Source of the DNA: Trichoderma breve | Lineage: Eukaryota; Ascomycota; Sordariomycetes; Hypocreales; Hypocreaceae | Direction: 5' to 3' | DNA length: 64,000 bases | Assembly: GCF_028502605.1 (NCBI RefSeq) | Contig: NC_079237.1 | Location: forward strand, 2,790,001 to 2,854,000 | Shown here: one piece after another, positions 58,391 through 64,000 of the stretch | Layout: every line of letters begins with the position of its first letter | How positions within the stretch are numbered: the stretch's first letter is position 1 | Notes under the pieces: model-generated | The model's input: only the letters and a program-made list of their open reading frames with translations | What the model was told of the DNA's origin: nothing | Databases searched by the model: none | Position numbers and translations under genes: made by a program

Positions 58391-59008
58391 ATGGCCGCCA
58401 AGCTCTCCGCCGATCTCCTCTTCCAGATGGCCAAGGTCCGCCGCTCCATCTACCCCTTGAACAAGACTCTCCCCATCTCAACCTCTCGCATCCACGAGAT
58501 CGTCAAGGAGGCCACCCTCCACACCCCCTCCTCCTTCAACGTCCAGACCAACCGCGCCGTCGTCCTCTTTGGCGCCGAGCACGAGAAGCTCTGGGACATC
58601 ACCTCCGAGACCCTCAAGGCCATTGTCCCCGAGGACCAGTTCAAGGCCACCGCCGACAAGCTCGCCCTCTTCAAGGGCGGCGCCGGCACCGTCCTCTTCT
58701 ACGAGGACACCGACGCCACCAAGGCCCTCCAGGCCAAGTTCCCCATCTACGCCGACCGCTTCCCTCCCTGGGCCGTTCAGTCCCTCGGCATGGAGCAGCT
58801 GCTCATCTGGACTGCCCTCGAGGTTGAGGGCCTGGGCGCCAACCTCCAGCACTACAACCCCCTGATCGACCTCAAGGTTGCTGAGACCTGGGGCGTTCCC
58901 GCTCACTGGAGGCTCGATGCCCAGCTTGTCTTTGGTGGCAAGGCCGGCGAGGCTGGTCCCAAGGAGTTCCAGGACATTGACGAGCGTGTCAAGGTCCACG
59001 GTGCTTAA
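58391..59008 (+). CDS. FRM2: Nitroreductase-family protein, Frm2/Hbn1-like
   Basis: This is a single exon of 205 residues starting MAAKLSADLLFQMAKVRRSI. Typical family segments are RRSIYPLNKTLPIS, TPSSFNVQTNRAVVLFGAEH and VLFYEDTDATKALQ. Frm2 and Hbn1 of yeast are FMN nitroreductase-like enzymes; Frm2 was found through fatty-acid repression and both affect oxidative and nitrosative stress. Codon use is extremely biased to C-ending codons (GCC, CTC, ACC, TCC), unlike the neighbours, and with the TATA box suggests high expression. No signal or membrane segment is seen. Confidence 0.9.
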   Translation: MAAKLSADLLFQMAKVRRSIYPLNKTLPISTSRIHEIVKEATLHTPSSFNVQTNRAVVLFGAEHEKLWDITSETLKAIVPEDQFKATADKLALFKGGAGTVLFYEDTDATKALQAKFPIYADRFPPWAVQSLGMEQLLIWTALEVEGLGANLQHYNPLIDLKVAETWGVPAHWRLDAQLVFGGKAGEAGPKEFQDIDERVKVHGA

Positions 59009-61851
59009 GCGGCATCATCTTTTCTTGGTTTAAAAATGTTTCAGTTGGAATGAATGGGAATGCATCGGCCGGAGTTTATTTGAAGCTTATCTTTAGACTT
59101 GCAGTCATAGATAGAGATATACACTTGTTTGATTTCGTCTAAGAGCTGTTGCTTCTTCTTTGAGTGCCACTGTCGATCTTTGTGAATTAGTAACGACGAC
59201 GAGAGTAGGATCTTTGTGACATGACTTACCGTTAGGAAAGGAACTCATTCATATTGCATGGTCCCAGACTGAATGCATGTTGAGATGGCTTCAATCAGTC
59301 GATAAGGGACCAAGTAAACTGCCATAGCAGACATTGTCCAAATAGTCGACGGTTTGAATGTTTGTACTGTGGTGGGAGGTTCAAACCCTTGCTGGGATAT
59401 CACATTCTCAGCCTCATGTCATGTAGATCCGTATATCTGCAACTGAATAGTCCGCAGCGATCCACAGTGGACGAACCCGGCATCTGAATGAACGGCAATC
59501 GTCTTTCGGAATGCGGCCCGATGGTAGTTAATCTCAAACTGCACATGGCAAAGACAAACAACTAGGCAGTCGGATCCAGGGTATATGTATGTATTTATTG
59601 ATTGCAGTGGGCGTCGGGTTATTGGCGGTTGTCGTGTAATTTTAGTAACAATGTTGGCTTATGTGGTGGCTTATTGTTGTTCTGGGAATAGCTCCTGTGA
59701 AAGTGGAGAGAGACCTTCGTGGGTGAGATGGCGGAATTGAACCTGGTCGAAAATGCTCGGCAAATGGTTCCCTTTTGGGAGCTTCGGTTGAACAGATGCC
59801 CAATATCACGTCCATGGAGTATATGGGAAAATGGGTTTAGGGTTATGATTGGTTCAATAGGGTTGGGCGTTGGGGTGTGCGTTTGCCAAGAGGTAGAGAT
59901 GGGATGAAAAAGTTGAGTGAATGCGGCGGGCACGTCTATGGTATGATGCTCCCAGTTTAAGATGTGTAAATTAGTACAAGGGTGCTACTTGGACGATTTC
60001 TTCTCGAGGCTGAGTGAGTGAGTTCTATAATGTGGGAGTTCATATAGGCGAAATCATACTGTTGTTCTAGTTGGCAGATAATAGACAAGGAAGCAGTGAT
60101 GGCATCTCGATGCTGGATCGTCTGGGACGAAATGTAGGAATTCCAACAGCTAAAGGGTAACTGCAGCACTCGGTGTTTTTGGAATATACAGGATATCTAC
60201 TTAGGTAGTAACAAAGGGAAATACTGTTGAGGCTTTCCATCATTGGAGGCTGCGTGAATCTGGCTCCGACTACTGGTGCACCGGCGATGGGAACTACACG
60301 ATACGCGGATTGAGAAGCGAGAGCAACAATCTCAATTCTTTTTATAGATAAGCTTACTATAGAGCCAAACTGACACGTTTGCAGCCGGACTGTGTTTCAT
60401 TTTTTGTTTCATTTTTCGTCTTCAATGGTAACTAATATGCAACGGTACGCATATAGGGTAGTTCTCAGCGCGACGCTTACTCCTAGTGAATCAGTTTTCA
60501 GAGAGCAACTCTTGATGAAGTAGATACAGGCTCTGTGAATACTTGGTAGCTCGATAAAGATTATTGAGCTCAATTAAAAAAACTGTCAACCCTAACCCTA
60601 GTTGTATTGCATGATAGAAGATTGCTGGTACATATACGGATACTTTGTACCGCCGATGATGTCAGCAGAAGCTACAAGTACATCACCAAACAAGACACAC
60701 GGCAGTTGCAAGTCATTGATTAATGGTAGGAAAGAGACACAATCGTGTTTCCAGCCAAGGAAATTTTCTTCCCTCAACATCAACAACATGGAAAACACAG
60801 ACAAGAAAAAGAAGCATCTTTTTTTCATCTCATCTAGTCCCCTGCACTAGTCTGGAGGCTTCAGGAGCAATTCTGTTGCACCCGAACCAGACCTGTAACA
60901 CGGGGCTGGCCAGATCAACTCGCCTAGAAACGAATCGCCACGCCGCATCCCAGCTTCACCTATTTTAAGGCAAAGCCGCGCCTAATCAACGTGCCCAATA
61001 CCAATCAACCAATCTCTTGGACTAGGTCTTACCAGCATGCCCGATCTTCGCGATGATCCCCGCAGCGAAAGCGGCCGAAATCCATCCTGGCCGCCACCAA
61101 GAATCTCCCTTTGGGGCAGCCGCTAGTGTCGGGAGCTGTTCTTCCCGAACACTTCTGCGACATGCCTTGCCCTGTTTCAGACAAGCTGATGATGATGATG
61201 GGCTTGCACGACCACGCGCCCGTCTGTGCTACACGCCCGGATCTGCCTTTTCGCAGGTTTGTTTGCGGGGGCTGAGGACAGAGGCCAGAGGACAGGATGC
61301 GGTGAGTAGGCTACTTTGTAGGACGGGGTTGAATGAAACGTTGATTTGGTTTGTTGTTCGCGCTTCACGCCTTCTCCATTATCGCGCTTTCAACATCTGC
61401 ATCTGTCTTTATGATATATTCGTTTACAGCTCGCTGACTCGAATAATTCTCCATTCTCAGTCAACTAAGACCCATTGCTTCGGTGTAGTCCACTCCTAGG
61501 GCTTTCAACGAATGCTCCGGCGTAATACTGGACTGCTGGTGCCTCCTATTCACTGCCACCTACTGTCTGCAGTCTACACACTTCAAACAAGAGAGACAGA
61601 GAGAGAAATGCCAGCACCGCTATTCTAGACATTATCCCTTGCATCTCCCTTCAGGAGAGAAATCTCCCTCCCTTGCATGCCCTTTTAGCAAACAACTACT
61701 GTCAACCGAAGCTGAGGAGAATACTTTCTTACTGAGGCGCATGACGAAGCCTCGCTGGCCTTCAAATACTCTGCCGGCTGGCAGCTATTTTTTGCCTTCA
61801 CCATCACCATCTCGGCTTAACGAAATTTCTATACTGTAGCACACAATCGCC
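59009..61851. other. Long intergenic region, nitroreductase to cytochrome P450
   Basis: No gene is supported over 2.8 kb. The open frame at 61053-61499 has no family features. Two telomere-like CCCTAA units occur at about 60590-60601. Sequence is AT-rich between 60000 and 60900. Confidence 0.5.
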
Positions 61852-63568
61852 ATGTACCGTCAGTCCAACTCGACGCCGTTTCCGTCGGCGGTTGAGGCAA
61901 CGTCACTTTTTACCTCCTGGACACCGCGGACCAGCTACTATGTAGCCGTCCTCGTTATGCTACTGGTAGCATGGCTTTTGAAGCCAAAGTCTCACTGCAG
62001 CAAGCTCAGTGTGCCCTTCTATGGAGCTTCGAAATTGAAGTGGATTTTCGATGCCGAGTCACAAATTGTTGCCAGCTACAGCAAGGTCAGATTACATACC
62101 TTTTCTATCATGTGTAGACTTGATGACTTACTTGCCCATACAGTTTCGAGACCAGGTTTATCAAATCAAGGCGACAGAGGGAATTCAAGCCATGATTCCT
62201 CCAAGGTTCATCGCCGAGCTCAAGGGATTGCCCGAGGATATCCTCAGTGCTACAGAGGCCGTAGCCGACGTAAGATACCCTGCTCCAATCCATACATATC
62301 AATAAACCCTAACTAGTGGTACAGGCTCTTCAAACGAAATACACCAAATTCTCTCCGGGTCACAACGGCGACATGCTCTCACTTCTCGTCAGAACTAGAT
62401 TAACTCAGAATCTTGTCGAGTTGATCCCTCAGCTCAAGGTCGAACTGGAGCACTACATTGGTACCGAATTTCCTTCTTGCGACGACTGGACGCCTGTAAA
62501 ATGGCAGCCATTCGCTTTGCGTGGAATTGCCCGACTCAGTGGCCGAGCCTTCGTCGGACCCTTTCTGAACCGAGACGAGCAGTGGATGGAGGTGTCGATC
62601 AACTTTGCCATCAACGTTTTCATGTCCGTAATCAAACTACAATTTTTCCCGGAGTGGGCTCGACCCGTCGCCCAATATGCCGTATCAGACTTGCGCAAGA
62701 TTCGGCGAGATATAGAGGCCGCAAAGTCAATGCTGAAGCCATTGCTTGAGGAAAGAATACGTGATATGGAGATTTCGACCTTTCATGAGCCGCCGAATGA
62801 CCTCATGCAGTGGCTTATTGAGGCTCTACCCGAGGAAGAAAAGGCAGACGTCCAGACACACGCCGAGCTACAGCTCATCCTGGCAGCCGCTTCGATTCAC
62901 ACCACAAACAATCTTTTGTTTGAATGCATGGCCGATCTTGCTTCACACCCTGAGGTTCAGGCGGAACTACGCGAAGAAGCCTACCAGATATTGGAACTGG
63001 AAAATGGCTGGGCTCGCAAGGAGAGCATGGCCAAGCTCAAGAAGCTCGACAGCTTCATGCGTGAGGTTCAGCGACTCCGTGGCAATATCAGTAGGTTTCT
63101 TTATCAAGATGATTCTTTGTCCCGTTACTGACACCTTCAACAGCATCCTTTATTCGCAAAGTCTTGAAGCCAATCGACCTTTCTGATGGCACGCACTTGC
63201 CCGCAGGAACAAGAGTCCTGGCTCCCCAGGCTGGTATTTCCGTCGACGAGCAGTTTTTTCACAACCCCGAGGAGTTTGATGCGCTACGTTTTTACCACAT
63301 GCGGCAAGAATCGGCCGAAGCGAGTAACCGCTGGCAGTTTACATCCCTGAACGATACGAACCTTAATTTCGGTGCAGGAAAACACGCTTGCCCTGGTCGA
63401 TTTTTCGCTGGAAATGAGATTAAGCTTATTCTAGCATTCTTCCTCATCAACTACGACGTGAGGCTGAAGAAGGGCGATGAGCGACCGAAGCCTATGGCGA
63501 TGGTTATGACTAAAGGACCAGACGCCAAGGCCGAGTTTGAATTTAGACGGCGACAGTTGGCCAATTAA
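61852..63568 (+). CDS. Cytochrome P450 monooxygenase, ent-kaurene-oxidase-like group
   Basis: Four exons, 61852-62085, 62144-62269, 62325-63090 and 63144-63568, give 516 residues. A membrane anchor (YYVAVLVMLLVAWLL) lies near residues 29-43. The I helix is AAASIHTTNN, with the His-Thr-Thr form common in fungal kaurene-oxidase-like P450s. The ExxR motif is in LDSFMREVQRL. The haem loop is FGAGKHACPGRFF with Cys458 as ligand. All core elements are intact, so it should be a working ER monooxygenase. The substrate is not readable; a terpenoid or other secondary metabolite is a guess from the group. No terpene cyclase or other biosynthetic gene is visible, but the window ends 432 bases later. Confidence 0.88.
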
Positions 63569-64000
63569 TAGTAAATAAAAAGGGCAAAAGCATAGGGCTC
63601 CAGGTATATATGCATACGATACTGGATTGCCGGGCGTTAATGGCATGGCGTTGGGTTAAAAGTAGAATAAGCGCTATGTATGTGTAAGGAAATTTTTATA
63701 CCATGATAAGATTTAAACTCGATAAAACTGAATCATACGTCCTATAATGTAAGAATTATTAAGGCATTAGAGTTGTTGTTAATGACCAAATGAGGCAAAA
63801 TAGCCCTTTAGGATTGCTGGGCTTCCTCAACTCTACAGTATTTCAGGAACAAAATAGAGCCCTACGTAATCAACTCGGACGCATCACTACGTTTATAATT
63901 ACTTCATCCACAAAGAGAGCTTCATAAAGGTAGCAGCATTTCTTTTGCATTGGGCATAAAACTCCCTATATAACAGAACAAAAGCTCAAAGCTAAAGCAG
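63569..64000. other. 3' flank of the P450 gene to the window edge
   Basis: This is AT-rich sequence with no gene recognised. Confidence 0.6.

Noticed and set aside
59378..59388. GGTTCAAACCC, identical to a tRNA T-arm / B-box consensus
   Set aside because: No matching A box at the right distance, only about four T-stem pairs, and no acceptor-stem complement; not a tRNA gene.
60590..60601. Two telomere-like CCCTAA units
   Set aside because: Only two copies in AT-rich DNA; easily chance, and no subtelomeric gene families nearby.
61053..61499. 148-codon open frame
   Set aside because: No family features, mixed composition, no support beyond openness; it lies in the P450 upstream region.

Overview
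The window is nuclear DNA of a filamentous ascomycete. The evidence is short introns (about 50-200 bases) with GTANGT-like donors and CTAAC/CTGAC branch sites, a fungal-type homocitrate synthase (alpha-aminoadipate lysine pathway), and ordinary single-copy fungal housekeeping genes on both strands. Gene content and style fit Sordariomycetes, probably Hypocreales (Trichoderma-like); that placement is inference, not a database match. I rebuilt 22 protein-coding genes, one of them cut by the left edge. Exon joins were chosen by hand so that reading frame, splice dinucleotides and family motifs all agree. I found no tRNA, rRNA, CRISPR array or intact transposon.

Layout. 0-9 kb: TFIIE-alpha (partial), an X-family DNA polymerase, a MAPEG membrane glutathione transferase and an Ecm14-type carboxypeptidase pseudoenzyme. 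9.5-24 kb: a Syt1-like Sec7 ARF-GEF, SRP72, a 15-exon homocitrate synthase, an NCBP3-like cap-binding protein and an OXNAD1-like reductase. 24-39 kb: AP-1 gamma adaptin, calmodulin, a Tlg2-like syntaxin, a large helical-repeat putative mitochondrial protein, a Cox7-like subunit, clathrin light chain and an Rtt103-like CID protein. 39-51 kb: an Mdl1-like mitochondrial ABC exporter, a monoacylglycerol lipase, a Mn-type CDF transporter and glycogenin. 51-64 kb: gene-poor, with 2-3 kb intergenic stretches around an unusual FAD/NADPH reductase, an Frm2-like nitroreductase and a cytochrome P450.

How the genes relate. Most are unrelated housekeeping genes in mixed orientation. Four TGN/endosome trafficking genes (Sec7 ARF-GEF, AP-1 gamma, Tlg2, clathrin light chain) lie within 27 kb. 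A putative mitochondrial protein gene and a Cox7-like gene share a 421-base divergent promoter. The right-hand 10 kb carries three redox enzymes.

The most notable observations are: a homocitrate synthase intron whose only frame-preserving acceptor ends in GG instead of AG; a TGAGTCA cross-pathway-control site upstream of that gene; a dense cluster of AGGGG stress elements upstream of glycogenin; a 21-base tandem repeat inside a syntaxin intron; a cytochrome-P450-reductase-like FAD/NADPH protein with no flavodoxin domain but a CCGGGCC motif; and recurrent GTAC-rich clusters upstream of housekeeping genes. I did not find a convincing new multigene system.
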